Positions 51,448 to 60,573 are shown, counted from the first letter of the stretch. The stretch: 64,000 nt of DNA from Reyranella sp. (GCA_019750135.1 JAIEOV010000006.1:62001-126000); one strand, 5' to 3'. Notes: generated by a model not told the origin, from the sequence alone. Translations and numbers: made by a program.

Positions 51448-52653
51448 TCAGTTGTACTTGGCGAGCTCCAGCCGGCCGATCTGGTTGCGATGGACCTCGT
51501 CGGGGCCGTCGAAGATCCGCATCGATCGGGCCGAGGCATAGGCCCTGGCCAGGCCGAAGTCGTCCGAGACGCCGGCGCCCCCATGCGCCTGGATCGCCAT
51601 GTCGAGGACGCTCGACAGCATCTTCGGCACCGCGACCTTGATCATGGCGATCTCGGCCCGCGCCACCTTGTTGCCGACCGTGTCCATCATGTAGGCCGCC
51701 TTGAGGACCAGCAGCCGCGCCTGCTCGATCATGATGCGCGCCTCGGCGATGCGCTCCAGGGTCACGGTCTGCTCGGCGAGCGGCTTGCCGAAGGCGACGC
51801 GCGACTTCACGCGCTTGCACATGTCCTCCAGCGCCCGCTCGGCAGCGCCGATCGCGCGCATGCAATGGTGGATGCGCCCCGGTCCCAGGCGGCCTTGTGC
51901 AATCTCGAAGCCGCGCCCTTCGCCCAGGAGGATGTTGGAGCGCGGCACGCGGACATTGTCGAACACCACCTCGGCATGGCCGTGCGGCGCGTCGTCGTAG
52001 CCGAACACCGACAGCGGCCGCATCACCTTCACGCCCGGCGTGTCCATCGGCACCAGCACCATCGACTGCTGGCGATGGCGGCTGGGATTGGCGGGATCGG
52101 TCTTGCCCATGAAGATCGCGATCTTGCAGCGCGGATGGGTGGCGCCGGTCGTCCACCACTTGCGGCCGTTGATCACGTAGTGATCGCCGTCGCGCAGGAT
52201 GGTGCTCTCGATGTTGGTGGCGTCCGAGGAAGCGACGGCGGGCTCGGTCATGGCGAAGCAGGAGCGGATATCGCCGGCCAGCAATGGCTTTTGCCACTGC
52301 TCCTTCTGCTCCTCGTTGCCGTAGAGCTCCAGCGTCTCCATGTTGCCGGTGTCGGGCGCGGAGCAGTTGAACACCTCCGACGCCATCGGCGCACGGCCCA
52401 TGATCTCGCACAAAGGCGCGTATTCGAGGTTGGTGAGGCCGGCGCCGCGCGGCGAGTGCGTCAGGAAGAGGTTCCACAGGCCTTCCAGCCGGGCCTGCTT
52501 CTTCAGGTCCTCCATCAGCGCCGTCGGCTGCCAGCGGTCGCCGGTCTCGATCTCATGGGCGTGACGCGCCTCGTTGGGATAGACGTGACGATCCATGAAA
52601 TCCCTGAGCTTGTCCTGCAGGGCCACGACCTTGTCGGAATAGGCGAATTCCAT
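51448..52653 (-). CDS. Acyl-CoA dehydrogenase (ACAD10/11-like)
   Basis: A 401-residue acyl-CoA dehydrogenase. The flavin/substrate motif is [20 protein letters not shown] (about residue 131), [14 protein letters not shown] follows, and the C-terminal [20 protein letters not shown] carries the G-P-D-E-V-H pattern. [20 protein letters not shown] and [18 protein letters not shown] match the ACAD11 branch, which oxidises long-chain or hydroxy-acyl-CoAs. The start at 52653 follows GGAGACAAGCC. It diverges from a LysR gene across 77 bp with a symmetric site, so that regulator probably controls it. Confidence 0.92.
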   Translation of the reverse strand: MEFAYSDKVVALQDKLRDFMDRHVYPNEARHAHEIETGDRWQPTALMEDLKKQARLEGLWNLFLTHSPRGAGLTNLEYAPLCEIMGRAPMASEVFNCSAPDTGNMETLELYGNEEQKEQWQKPLLAGDIRSCFAMTEPAVASSDATNIESTILRDGDHYVINGRKWWTTGATHPRCKIAIFMGKTDPANPSRHRQQSMVLVPMDTPGVKVMRPLSVFGYDDAPHGHAEVVFDNVRVPRSNILLGEGRGFEIAQGRLGPGRIHHCMRAIGAAERALEDMCKRVKSRVAFGKPLAEQTVTLERIAEARIMIEQARLLVLKAAYMMDTVGNKVARAEIAMIKVAVPKMLSSVLDMAIQAHGGAGVSDDFGLARAYASARSMRIFDGPDEVHRNQIGRLELAKYN

Positions 52654-52703
52654 GGCTTGTCTCCTGATGCTGCGGCCCCTGGTAGGCCTGCGCGCTTCAT
52701 CAG

Positions 52704-52720
52704 GAAATTGAATAGATTTC
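52704..52720. promoter_or_regulatory. Symmetric site between acyl-CoA dehydrogenase and LysR genes
   Basis: Perfect 5-bp arms GAAAT and ATTTC with a 7-base spacer, in an AT-rich island 11 bp upstream of the LysR start. The size and position fit a LysR-type recognition site of the T-N11-A class. No experimental support can be drawn from sequence alone. Confidence 0.45.
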
Positions 52721-52730
52721 ATGATATCTC

Positions 52731-53654
52731 ATGCACATGATTAATCTGTCACGCGTCGACCTCAACCTCCTGGTCGTCCTCGAGGCGATCGTCGCCGAAG
52801 GCGGCGTCAGCCGGGCGGCCGAGCGCCTCAACCTGACGCAACCGGCGGTGAGCCACGCGCTCGCCCGGCTGCGCGAGCTGTTCGACGATCCGCTGTTCGT
52901 GCGCGAAGGCCGCAACCTCGCGCCGACCTCGCTCACCAAGCGCCTGGTCGAGCCGTTGCGCCAGTCGCTGCAGGCGCTGGGTGCATTGATCGAGAAGGGC
53001 GAGAGCTTCGATCCGGCGCTGAGCGAGACGGTCTTCACGGTGTCGATGCGCGATCCGATGGAGGTGCTGATCCTGCCGAAGCTGATGAAGCGCCTGGCCC
53101 GCGAAGCGCCGGGAATCGACCTGCGCACGGTCCAGATGCGCCGGCGCAGCGTCGAGAACGGCCTGGCCGACGGCACGCTCGATGCCGCCTTCGATGTGGC
53201 CTTGCCCTTGTCGGAACGCATCCATCGCCAGCGCATCAGCGCCGACCGCTTCGTCGTCGCGGCGCGCAAGGGCCATCCGCGGGTGCGGCCGGGCTTCACG
53301 CTCGCGACCTATCTTGCCGAGAAGCACGTCATGGTGACGTCGCGCCGCCGCGGCCCGGGAGCGGAGGACATCGAGCTCGGCCAGCACGGCCAGCGCCGCC
53401 ATGTCAGCCTGCGCTGCCGCAACTATCTCGCGGCCATCCAGGTGGTGGCGGGGAGCGACCTGGTGCTGACGATGACCGCGCGCTACGCGTCGCTGCTCGC
53501 CGCGGCATCCGGCGTGCGGGTGTTGGCCATGCCGCTCCGGATGCCGACGCTCGATCTCTTCCTCTATTGGCACGACCGGGTCGACAATGACCCAGCCAAT
53601 CGCTGGCTGCGCTTGCAGCTCGTCGAGACCTTGAGCAAGACTGCACGCCCCTGA
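52731..53654 (+). CDS. LysR-family transcriptional regulator (NodD/LinR-like)
   Basis: A 307-residue LysR-type regulator. The DNA-binding domain covers residues 7-66 with NLLVVLEAIVAEGGVSRAAE then NLTQPAVSHALARLRELFDD and PLFVREGRNLAPTSL. The effector domain starts TVFTVSMRDPMEVLILPKLM, as in the NodD/NahR/PcpR branch, which senses small aromatics or flavonoids. Start codons at 52731 (ATG) and 52737 (ATG) are both possible. It is divergent from the acyl-CoA dehydrogenase gene and probably regulates it and itself; the downstream oligopeptidase gene starts 19 bp later and may share its transcript. Confidence 0.92.
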   Translation: MHMINLSRVDLNLLVVLEAIVAEGGVSRAAERLNLTQPAVSHALARLRELFDDPLFVREGRNLAPTSLTKRLVEPLRQSLQALGALIEKGESFDPALSETVFTVSMRDPMEVLILPKLMKRLAREAPGIDLRTVQMRRRSVENGLADGTLDAAFDVALPLSERIHRQRISADRFVVAARKGHPRVRPGFTLATYLAEKHVMVTSRRRGPGAEDIELGQHGQRRHVSLRCRNYLAAIQVVAGSDLVLTMTARYASLLAAASGVRVLAMPLRMPTLDLFLYWHDRVDNDPANRWLRLQLVETLSKTARP

Positions 53655-53673
53655 AGCCCGCGGAGTTCGTCGC

Positions 53674-55746
53674 GTGTCATTTGATGCCAGATTCGATACT
53701 AGGCCGACCGTCGACCAGCCCGACGACGATCCGTATCTCTGGCTCGAGGAGGTCGAGGGCGAACGGGCGCTCGCCTGGATCGGGGCCGAGAACGACCGCA
53801 CATTGAAAACCTTCGGCGGCGCTCAGTTCGCCGCCGACCGAGATACCTTGGCGGCGATACTCGACCGGCCCGACAAGATCCCCTTGATCGGGCGGCGCGG
53901 ATCGTGGGTCTACAACTTCTGGCTCGATGCCAAGAACCCGCGCGGCCTGTGGCGTCGCACCACGCTCGAGAGCTATCGCCTCGATCAGCCGGCCTGGGAT
54001 GTCCTGCTCGACGTCGACGCCCTGGCCGCGGCCGAGGGCGAGGACTGGATCTGGGGCGGTGCGGCGACGCGGCCCGGCACGCACGATCGCGCCATCCTGC
54101 GCCTGTCGCGCGGCGGCAGCGATGCCGTGGTGCTGCGCGAATTCGATTTGGCGAGCCGGACCTTCGTGGCGGACGGCTTCGCGCTGTCGGAGGCCAAGGG
54201 CGGCGTGAGCTGGCTCGACCCCGACACGCTGCTGCTGAGCAGCGCCTGGGGCGGCGACGTCACGACGTCCGGCTACGCCCGCACGGTGCGGCTGTGGCGG
54301 CGTGGCACCGACGTGGCCGAGGCGCCGGTTCTCTTCGAGGTGCCGCGGCAGAGCATGGTGGCCAGCGGCGGAGTCGACCGCGAGCATGCTTCGAAGATCG
54401 TGTGGTACGCCGAGCAGATCGGCTTCTTCGACATCAACCTTTGGATGGCGAACGGCGAGGGCGCCAACGGCGTCAAGCTCGACCTGCCGACCGATATCGA
54501 GCTGCAGACCCACTATGATTGGATGGCGATCAAGCCACGCAAGGCCTGGACTGTGGCGGGCAGGACCTGGCCCGCCGACAGCTTGCTCGGCATCAGGCTC
54601 GACGCGTTCATGGCGGGCAGCCGGGAGTTCGTCGTCCTGTTCGAACCGGCCGCGCGGCGGGTGCTGGACGGTTTCTTCTGGAACATGGGGCGGTTGGTGC
54701 TGTCGATCCTCGACAACCTGCAGCCGGTGTTCGAGGTCCTCACGCCGTCCGATACCGGCTGGACGCGCCAGGGCCTGACCGGCCTGCCGGCGATCGGCGT
54801 GGTCGACATCTCGCCGCTGGACGTCGAGCCGTCGGAGAGCAACGGCGACCTGGTCGCGACCGTGCAGGATCCCCTGACGCCGCATTCGTTGATGCTGCTT
54901 GCCGAAGGCAAGGGCCCGGTCCTGCTCAAGCGGTCCTCGCCGGCCTTCTCGCCGGAAGGCCTGGTGGTGACGCGCCACGAGGCGATCTCGATCGACGGCG
55001 AGCGCATCCCGTACACGCAGACCGGGCCGGCCGGCGAGACCGGCGAGGCGCCGGTCCATCTCACTGGCTACGGTGGCTTCCGGCTGCCGAGCCGGCCTTA
55101 TTACAACGCGAGCATCGGCAAGATGTGGCTGGAGCGCGGCGGCACCAGCGTCATCGCCAACATCAGGGGCGGCGGCGAGTTCGGCACGCCCTGGCACGAG
55201 GCCGGCCGCGGCGCGGGCAAGCGGCTGACGCACGACGATTTCGCCGCCGTCGCTGCCGACCTGGTGCGACGCGGCGTGACGCGGCCCGGGCGCATCGCCG
55301 CCGAGGGCGGATCGAACGGCGGCATCCTGATCACCAACATGCTGACGCGTTATCCCGAACGCTTCGGCGCCCTGTTCTGCACCATCCCGCTGATCGACAT
55401 GCGCCGCTATTCCAAGCTTCTGGCCGGCGCGAGCTGGATCGCCGAGTACGGCGATCCCGACAAGCCGGCGGAATGGGAATGGCTGAAGACATACTCGGCC
55501 TATCACCAGGCGGTGCCCGGCCAAGCCTATCCGCCGATCCTGATCGCCACGACGCGGCGTGACGATCGCGTGCACCCCGGCCACGCCCGCAAGATGGCGG
55601 CCAAGCTGCGCGCCATGGGCTACGAGCAGGTCTGGTTCTACGAGCCCGCCGCCGGCGGCCACGGCTACGGCAAGGACAACAAGGAACGCGCCGCCTTCTC
55701 GGCACTGGGCTACACGTTCCTCAGGCAGAAGATCGGCTGGTCGTGA
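53674..55746 (+). CDS. Prolyl oligopeptidase family serine peptidase (S9A)
   Basis: A 690-residue cytosolic S9 peptidase. An N-terminal seven-bladed propeller (from about residue 60 to 430) precedes the alpha/beta-hydrolase. The catalytic triad is S547 in EGGSNGGILITNM, D630/D631 in ATTRRDDRVHPGHA, and H663 in AAGGHGYGKDNKE. No signal peptide; the start GTG at 53674 gives DDDPYLWLEEVEGERALAW, the conserved N-terminal motif, by residue 17. It cleaves short proline-containing peptides or esters. The last 26 bp overlap the convergent acetyltransferase gene. Confidence 0.92.
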   Translation: MSFDARFDTRPTVDQPDDDPYLWLEEVEGERALAWIGAENDRTLKTFGGAQFAADRDTLAAILDRPDKIPLIGRRGSWVYNFWLDAKNPRGLWRRTTLESYRLDQPAWDVLLDVDALAAAEGEDWIWGGAATRPGTHDRAILRLSRGGSDAVVLREFDLASRTFVADGFALSEAKGGVSWLDPDTLLLSSAWGGDVTTSGYARTVRLWRRGTDVAEAPVLFEVPRQSMVASGGVDREHASKIVWYAEQIGFFDINLWMANGEGANGVKLDLPTDIELQTHYDWMAIKPRKAWTVAGRTWPADSLLGIRLDAFMAGSREFVVLFEPAARRVLDGFFWNMGRLVLSILDNLQPVFEVLTPSDTGWTRQGLTGLPAIGVVDISPLDVEPSESNGDLVATVQDPLTPHSLMLLAEGKGPVLLKRSSPAFSPEGLVVTRHEAISIDGERIPYTQTGPAGETGEAPVHLTGYGGFRLPSRPYYNASIGKMWLERGGTSVIANIRGGGEFGTPWHEAGRGAGKRLTHDDFAAVAADLVRRGVTRPGRIAAEGGSNGGILITNMLTRYPERFGALFCTIPLIDMRRYSKLLAGASWIAEYGDPDKPAEWEWLKTYSAYHQAVPGQAYPPILIATTRRDDRVHPGHARKMAAKLRAMGYEQVWFYEPAAGGHGYGKDNKERAAFSALGYTFLRQKIGWS

Positions 55747-56287
55747 GTCGCTTGGCCAGCATGATGTCCGGCCGGCCAGCGCCGTTCACGTCGGGCAGGA
55801 GGCCGACGACCTCGTAGCCGTGGCGGCGGTAGAAGGTGAGGGGATGCCTGCGCCCGGTCATCTGGATCGTTGCGATGTTGCCGACCACATCCGGCCCGAG
55901 GTCGCGACCGAACAGGGTTGTGCCGCCGTAGTCGTCGTCGCTGCCGAGGAACAGCGTCAGCACGCCCTCGCTTCGGGCGCGCGCTTCGAGGGCCGCCATC
56001 AGCGCCGAGCCGATGCAGCGATAGTGCTGGTCCGGCGCCACGACCAGGGGATGGATCTCCCAGCCGTGGCTATAGGTGCGGATCGCGCCGATCCAGCCGA
56101 CCAGCCCACCGCCCTCCAGGGCGGCGTAGCCCAGCCAGTCGTCATCTCCGCAGCGCAAGGCCACCTCGGCCTCTGCCTCGCCGTGGCCGTTGTAGGCCGA
56201 CGGCACATGCGCCAGCGCGCCGCGCAGGATCCTGGCGGCGTCGGCATGCCGGGCTGGCGCGAGCGCTGCGAAGTCGACGATCTCCAT
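55721..56287 (-). CDS. AAC(6')-like aminoglycoside N-acetyltransferase (GNAT)
   Basis: A 188-residue GNAT protein. The pattern LVGWIGAIRTYSHGWEIHPL, then VVAPDQHYRCIGSALMAALE and LFLGSDDDYGGTTL, is that of AAC(6')-I aminoglycoside acetyltransferases, and the C-terminal NIATIQMTGRRHPLTFYRRH followed by GLLPDVNGAGRPDIMLAKRL matches their H-P-x-x-F-Y-x-x-x-G-Y/F and P-D-x-N-G-x-x-x-P-D-I blocks. The A-motif R-x-x-G-x-G/A is weakened (Q-H-Y-R-C-I-G). Chromosomal homologues may be silent or act on other amines. It is followed by a LysE-type exporter gene in the reverse order (TGAATG junction). Confidence 0.8.
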   Translation of the reverse strand: MEIVDFAALAPARHADAARILRGALAHVPSAYNGHGEAEAEVALRCGDDDWLGYAALEGGGLVGWIGAIRTYSHGWEIHPLVVAPDQHYRCIGSALMAALEARARSEGVLTLFLGSDDDYGGTTLFGRDLGPDVVGNIATIQMTGRRHPLTFYRRHGYEVVGLLPDVNGAGRPDIMLAKRLTTSRSSA

Positions 56288-56914
56288 TCAGCTTCGCGAG
56301 CCCGCGAAGGTGACGGTGGCGGCGCCGGCGCCGATCAGCAGGCCACCGCCCACTTTGTTGACCATGCCGATGGCGCGCGGATTGGCGACGAAGCCGCGGG
56401 CGCGGGTCGCGACCAGCGCGTAGCCGAAGGCATTGGCGAAGGCCAGCAGCAGGAACGTCGCCTCGAACGCCATCATCTGGGTGACGAAGTCGGCCCGCGG
56501 ATCGAGGAAGGCCGGCAGGAAGGCGACGAAGAAGGTGATGCTCTTGGGATTGAGCGCCGTCACCAGCCAGGCATGGCCCAGCATCTTCGCGGCCGAGACC
56601 GCATCGGTGCGGGGCGCCGCCTCGAGCGTGCCGCCGGCGCGCCACAGCTTGATGCCCAGATAGACGAGGTACGCGGCGCCGACCCACTTCAGGACGGTGA
56701 ACAGCGTGGCCGAGGCGGCGAGCAGGGCGCCCAGTCCCAGCATGGAGAGCGTCATGGCGGTGAAATCGCCCAGCGCCACGCCCACCGTCATGGGCAGCAC
56801 GGTGCGCCAGCCCTGGCCCAGGGCGTAGGAGACGACCAGCAGCACGGTCGGCCCCGGGATGATCAGGAGCACCGCCGACGCGGCAGTGAAGGCGGCCCAG
56901 CTTTCGAACGTCAT
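56288..56914 (-). CDS. LysE/RhtB family amino-acid exporter
   Basis: A 208-residue inner-membrane exporter with six helices. Hallmarks: AVLLIIPGPTVLLVVSYALG (helix 1, with the conserved P-G-P), GVALGDFTAMTLSMLG, and the L-N-P-K motif in WLVTALNPKSITFFVAFLPA (about residues 117-136). Substrates include homoserine, threonine, leucine or lysine. ATG at 56914 follows AGGATTGC. Its stop abuts the ATG of the acetyltransferase gene, so the two are one unit: export plus acetylation of an amine could be coupled (inference). Confidence 0.92.
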   Translation of the reverse strand: MTFESWAAFTAASAVLLIIPGPTVLLVVSYALGQGWRTVLPMTVGVALGDFTAMTLSMLGLGALLAASATLFTVLKWVGAAYLVYLGIKLWRAGGTLEAAPRTDAVSAAKMLGHAWLVTALNPKSITFFVAFLPAFLDPRADFVTQMMAFEATFLLLAFANAFGYALVATRARGFVANPRAIGMVNKVGGGLLIGAGAATVTFAGSRS

Positions 56915-56964
56915 GCAATCCTCCGTTTGCTTCCGGAGGACCAAGCCACAGGCTTTTGCCGAAG

Positions 56965-57902
56965 TCAGCCGGCTTTTGCCGTCTTGCCGCCATCGATCAC
57001 GATCTGCGCCCCGGTCATGAAGGGATGCTCGTCGGAAGCGAGGGTGAGGGCCAGGGCGGCGACTTCCTCCGCGCTGGCGAGGCGACCGATCCCGGGCACG
57101 TTGTTCTTCACCCACTGGTTCAGGCCGACCCGCCACACCGCGTCCGGGACGTTCTCCATGCCGGCGGCCCGGCGCAGGAACGGCGTGTCGGTCGTGCCCG
57201 GGATCAGGGTGTTCACGCGGATGCCCTGCTGGGCGTAGTCGAGCGCCGCGCCCTGGACCAGGCCCACCAGGGCCCGCTTGCTCGCGGTATAGGCCGAGCG
57301 CTTGGCCTGGGTGGAGATGGCATTGGACGACGCGGTGACCACGATGGTGCCGCCGCCCGCTTTCAGCATGTGCGGAATCTCGTACTTCATGGCGAGGAAG
57401 ACGCCGCGCAGGTTGGTGTTGTTGACGCGGTCCCATTCCTCGGCGCTGTACTCGTGCAGCGGCTTCTCGACGGTGATGCCGGCGTTGTTGAAGGCGACGT
57501 CGAGCCGGCCGTAGGCGCCGACCGTGGCATCGATGAAGGCGCGGACCTCGTCCTCGGCCAGGACGTCGGCCTTCACGTAGAGCGCCTCGCCGCCAGCCGC
57601 CTTGATCTCGCGCTCGACGTCCTGGCCGAGTGCCGTCCGGCGGCCAAGAAGGCGACCTTGCCGCCTTCGGCCGCGAAGGCGAGGGCGGCTGCCCGGCCGA
57701 TGCCCGACGTGGCGCCGGTGATGGCGACCACCTTGCCGGCGAAGCGCCGGCGGCCGGGCTGCGGCGGAATGGGGGGCGACTTGGCGGGCAGGGCGAGGGC
57801 GACGCCGGCGGTCAGGCCGGCGATGAGGCCGGCGGCCGTTCCCAGCGTGGTCGAGCCCAGGATGCGGCGGCGATTGGGCGGCGAAGGCGTCTCGTGCGAC
57901 AT
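56965..57902 (-). pseudogene. Tat-signal SDR oxidoreductase, interrupted by a frameshift
   Basis: Two frames of one SDR gene. From the ATG at 57902 come a twin-arginine-like signal (NRRRILGSTTLGTAAGLIAG), then FAGKVVAITGATSGIGRAAA and GGKVAFL. Near 57643-57650 the frame must change for GRRTALGQDVEREIKAAGG, NNAGIT, SSNAISTQAKRSAYTASKRA and the C-terminus, which runs to 56965. One missing base at TTCTTGGCCGC explains it. Whether this is an assembly error, a real pseudogene or programmed slippage is open. The gene faces a TetR regulator across a clear operator. Confidence 0.8.
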
Positions 57903-57913
57903 GGCAAACTCCA

Positions 57914-57932
57914 ATCTTGTCGATGACAAGAT
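57914..57932. promoter_or_regulatory. TetR-type operator in the SDR/TetR divergent region
   Basis: Perfect 8-bp arms ATCTTGTC (57914-57921) and GACAAGAT (57925-57932) with spacer GAT. A second partial copy with GACAAG and TCTTGG lies at about 57957-57968. They sit in an AT-rich stretch directly before the SDR start and upstream of the TetR gene, as expected for autoregulation. Confidence 0.7.
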
Positions 57933-58011
57933 AAATTACACTGCAATCTTTACAATGACAAGTCTTGGCTAGATCGCTTGACACCCAGCATGGTGCGTGT
58001 GCGGATGGCCC

Positions 58012-58641
58012 ATGGCGCGGGCAAAGACGGCAAAACCCTATCACCATGGCGAACTGCGCGAGGCATTGGTCGCGGCAGGCCGCAAGCTCCTTGAGGAAAA
58101 GGGCGTGCGCGGCTTCACGCTACGCGAATGCGCCCGCCGCGCCGCGGTCTCCCATGCCGCTCCGGCCCATCACTTCGCCTCGATCGACGACCTGCTGGCC
58201 GAGATCGCGACGCGCGGCTATCACGAGCTCGCCGCGGCGATGTCGGCCGAGGCGCGCCGGTCGGGCACCGATGCGGCGGCACGGCTGGTCGGCCAGGGTG
58301 TCGGCTACATGGCCTTTGCCGCCGCCAATCCGGTCCTGTTCCAGCTCATGTTCAGCCGCGAGGCCAACCGCTTCGAGACGCCCGAGCTCGCCGAGGCCGC
58401 CAAGTCGGCCTACCACCTGCACCGCGAGGCCGTCGAAGCGGTCATCCCGCAGGCCTCCGGCGAGGTGAAGGAGCGCATGGTCGACTTCGCCTGGGCCTCC
58501 GTGCATGGCTTCATCACCCTGGTCCTGGAAGGCCAGCTCGGCGAGCGGGACTCGTCCAGGGCACTCAAGGCGCGCGGCCTGGCGGCACTGTCGGCGATGG
58601 TCGAGGCGGTCGTGCGCGCCGGCGGCGAGCCCGTAGCCTGA
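58012..58641 (+). CDS. TetR-family transcriptional regulator
   Basis: A 209-residue TetR regulator. The DNA-binding domain is residues about 10-60: LREALVAAGRKLLEEKGVRG, FTLRECARRAAVSHAAPAHH, and FASIDDLLAEIATRGY. The ligand domain carries TetR_C_33-like sequence PVLFQLMFSREANRFETPEL and VDFAWASVHGFITLVLEGQL. The ATG at 58012 is preferred; GTG/ATG codons lie a few bases upstream. It diverges from the Tat-signal SDR gene and most likely represses it through the operator at 57914-57932. Confidence 0.9.
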   Translation: MARAKTAKPYHHGELREALVAAGRKLLEEKGVRGFTLRECARRAAVSHAAPAHHFASIDDLLAEIATRGYHELAAAMSAEARRSGTDAAARLVGQGVGYMAFAAANPVLFQLMFSREANRFETPELAEAAKSAYHLHREAVEAVIPQASGEVKERMVDFAWASVHGFITLVLEGQLGERDSSRALKARGLAALSAMVEAVVRAGGEPVA

Positions 58642-58642
58642 T

Positions 58643-59233
58643 CTAGAGGTCGATGCGAAACAGAAACGCCTCGACGTCGCCGTAGGCCGGCTCCTTGTGG
58701 AAGCGTCTCACGAACACGCCGCCGTTGTTGGTGATGACCTTCTGCGACGGCAGGTTGGTCACGTCGGTGGTGAGCTCGACGTGCTTGAGCCCCTCCTTGC
58801 GCGCCTCCGGCAGCAGCCGGGCCAGCGCTCGCGTGGCGTAGCCGTGGCCGCGCTTCCACGGGACGACGGCATAGCCGATATGGCCCAGGCAGTGCGGAGG
58901 CAGCGCCTCCGTGCCGGGCTGCCAGCGAAAGCCGATCGAGCCGCAGAAGCCGTCGTCCCAGATCCAGCGGCTATAGCCGGGCAGGCGCGGGACCTGTGAG
59001 CCGTCGGGTAGGGTGATCGGCCCGGCCTTGGCGTCGCGGTCGTCGAGCGAGGCGACGAAGCCCGCCGCGTCCGCATCGATCTTGGCGAGATGCTCCGCCG
59101 CGGCTGCCCCCAGCCGGATGTTGTCCGGCGACCAGTCGCGCTTCAGCGCGTCGACATAGGCATCGATCTGCGCCAGGGAGGGGACAAGGAGCTGCAACGG
59201 GCTATCCTCGGCAATGGCCGGCTGCTGTAGCAT
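58643..59233 (-). CDS. GNAT-family acetyltransferase
   Basis: A 196-residue GNAT protein. The core has DDGFCGSIGFRWQPGTEAL, GHIGYAVVPWKRGHGYATRA (motif A with the acetyl-CoA-binding R-G-H-G-Y-A) and LTTDVTNLPSQKVITNNGGV (motif B, N-x-x-S). The N-terminal AQIDAYVDALKRDWSPDNIR is a helical cap. The order resembles predicted acetyltransferases of the YesJ/RimJ-related type. Its ATG lies only 8 bp from the divergent HAD gene's ATG, so one of the starts may be further inside. The substrate is unknown. Confidence 0.87.
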   Translation of the reverse strand: MLQQPAIAEDSPLQLLVPSLAQIDAYVDALKRDWSPDNIRLGAAAAEHLAKIDADAAGFVASLDDRDAKAGPITLPDGSQVPRLPGYSRWIWDDGFCGSIGFRWQPGTEALPPHCLGHIGYAVVPWKRGHGYATRALARLLPEARKEGLKHVELTTDVTNLPSQKVITNNGGVFVRRFHKEPAYGDVEAFLFRIDL

Positions 59234-59241
59234 GCTGGCCC

Positions 59242-59859
59242 ATGAGTTCCAGCCCCGTCCTCGTCCTCGATATCGACGGCGTCGTCTCGCTCGCCCAACC
59301 GGGCTCGCCGTCGCCCTGGTACGCCAGCCTGAAGGACGACTGGGGGTTCGACCACGAAGAGATGGCGCGCGATTTCTTCCGCCGGGATTTCATGGAAGTC
59401 CTGCGTGGCCGCATCGATCTGCATGTCGCGCTGCATGAATGGCTGGAGACCAAGGGCATGGCCGACCGGCTGGAGGAGTTCATCGCCTACTGGTTCGCCA
59501 GGGACGCCGTGATCGATCGCGAGGTCCTGGCCATGGCCGACGCCTGGCGCCAGCGCGCCGGTGGCCGCTGCTTCACCGCCTCCAACCAGGAGCACCACCG
59601 CATCGCCTACCTGCGCGATGAGGCGGGCCTGGGGCCGCACTTCGACGAGATCATCTATTCGGCGGCGCTCGGCGTCTGCAAGCCCGAGCGCGTGTTCTTC
59701 ACCAACGCCCAGGCGCGCATGGGCGTGACGGTGGCGCAGTCGATCCTGTTCGTCGACGACGTTGCCGCCAACGTCGACGGCGCGCGCGCCTGCGGCTGGC
59801 GGGCGATGCTGTATCGCGGACCGGAGAGCCTCAGGCAGGCGCTGGAGAAGTGGGGTTAG
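59242..59859 (+). CDS. HAD-superfamily hydrolase (HAD-IA)
   Basis: A 205-residue HAD phosphatase-like hydrolase. Motif I is VLVLDIDGVVSLA with nucleophile D10 and acid D12, motif II is RCFTASNQEHHRIAY (serine), motif III includes SAALGVCKPERVFF (lysine), and motif IV is SILFVDDVAANVDGARACGW (D-D). The helical cap lies between about residues 20 and 95. Typical roles are sugar- or nucleotide-phosphate hydrolysis or epoxide/haloacid cleavage, and the sequence does not decide. It is convergent to the membrane protein gene, and the stop codons touch. Confidence 0.9.
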   Translation: MSSSPVLVLDIDGVVSLAQPGSPSPWYASLKDDWGFDHEEMARDFFRRDFMEVLRGRIDLHVALHEWLETKGMADRLEEFIAYWFARDAVIDREVLAMADAWRQRAGGRCFTASNQEHHRIAYLRDEAGLGPHFDEIIYSAALGVCKPERVFFTNAQARMGVTVAQSILFVDDVAANVDGARACGWRAMLYRGPESLRQALEKWG

Positions 59860-60528
59860 CTACGCCCGCCGCAGCTTCGCCCAGATGATCGCGTGCACGA
59901 CCATCCACATCGGCACCAGCACCGTGGGCACGAACGACAGCGGTAGCTGAGTCATCGCCTCGGAGCCCGGATCGGGGAAGACCTGCAGCAGCGAGCCTGG
60001 CGCCGACATCACGCCGAGCACGATCGCGGCCACCAGGTCGAGCATGCCGAAGGCGTTCCACAGATGCAGCACGACCTTGTTCCGTGCCGGCGCGCGGGCG
60101 AGCCAGATCAACGGCAGCGCCACGACGCCGCTGATGATGTCGCCCCAGCCGGCCGACTGAGGGAATGGGCCGGACATCCGACCCTCGGCCGCCACCAGCA
60201 GGAACAGCACCGCGAAGACGCGCCCGACATTCATGCCGACCAGGAGCGGCAATGGCAGGCCGAGCATCGCGGCGCGCGCCCTCGGCCACGCTGTGGCGAT
60301 GACGGCGGCGGTGAGCGGCGTCGCCACGAAGAGCCCCATGACGGGAAAGGGCCGAGCGTTCGCGGCCCAGCCCGCCGCGCTGGCAGCCGTGGCGATGCCG
60401 ACCCACAGGGCGAGCAGGAGCGCCATGATGATCTTGCTCTCGCGCGAGACGTCGAGGAAAGCGAGCAGGGTGCTGATGATGAAGATGGTCAGCGCAACGG
60501 TGGCGATGGTTCCCAGGACGTCGAGCAT
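59860..60528 (-). CDS. Multi-pass membrane protein of unknown function
   Basis: A 222-residue protein with about seven hydrophobic segments: LGTIATVALTIFIISTLLAF, IIMALLLALWVGIATAASAA, MGLFVATPLTAAVIATAWPR, LPLPLLVGMNVGRVFAVLFL, GDIISGVVALPLIWLARAPA, LDLVAAIVLGVMSAPGSLLQ, and a last one near VLVPMWMVVHAIIWAKLR. I do not recognise a family. The ATG at 60528 has a perfect GGAGGATCC Shine-Dalgarno region. It diverges from a TetR gene across a region with an exact operator, so it is probably controlled by that repressor. Confidence 0.8.
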   Translation of the reverse strand: MLDVLGTIATVALTIFIISTLLAFLDVSRESKIIMALLLALWVGIATAASAAGWAANARPFPVMGLFVATPLTAAVIATAWPRARAAMLGLPLPLLVGMNVGRVFAVLFLLVAAEGRMSGPFPQSAGWGDIISGVVALPLIWLARAPARNKVVLHLWNAFGMLDLVAAIVLGVMSAPGSLLQVFPDPGSEAMTQLPLSFVPTVLVPMWMVVHAIIWAKLRRA

Positions 60529-60573
60529 GCAGGATCCTCCGGTCGGGTTGCCGAAGGGTCGTGTTCCGTAAAA

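Noticed and set aside
53677..55662. A 661-residue open frame on the minus strand
   Set aside because: Antisense shadow of the prolyl oligopeptidase gene, which carries a full catalytic triad; no recognisable motif in the antisense product.
55870..56313. Plus-strand frame opposite the acetyltransferase
   Set aside because: Arg/Pro/Ser-rich shadow of the AAC(6')-like gene, no start signal and no homology features.
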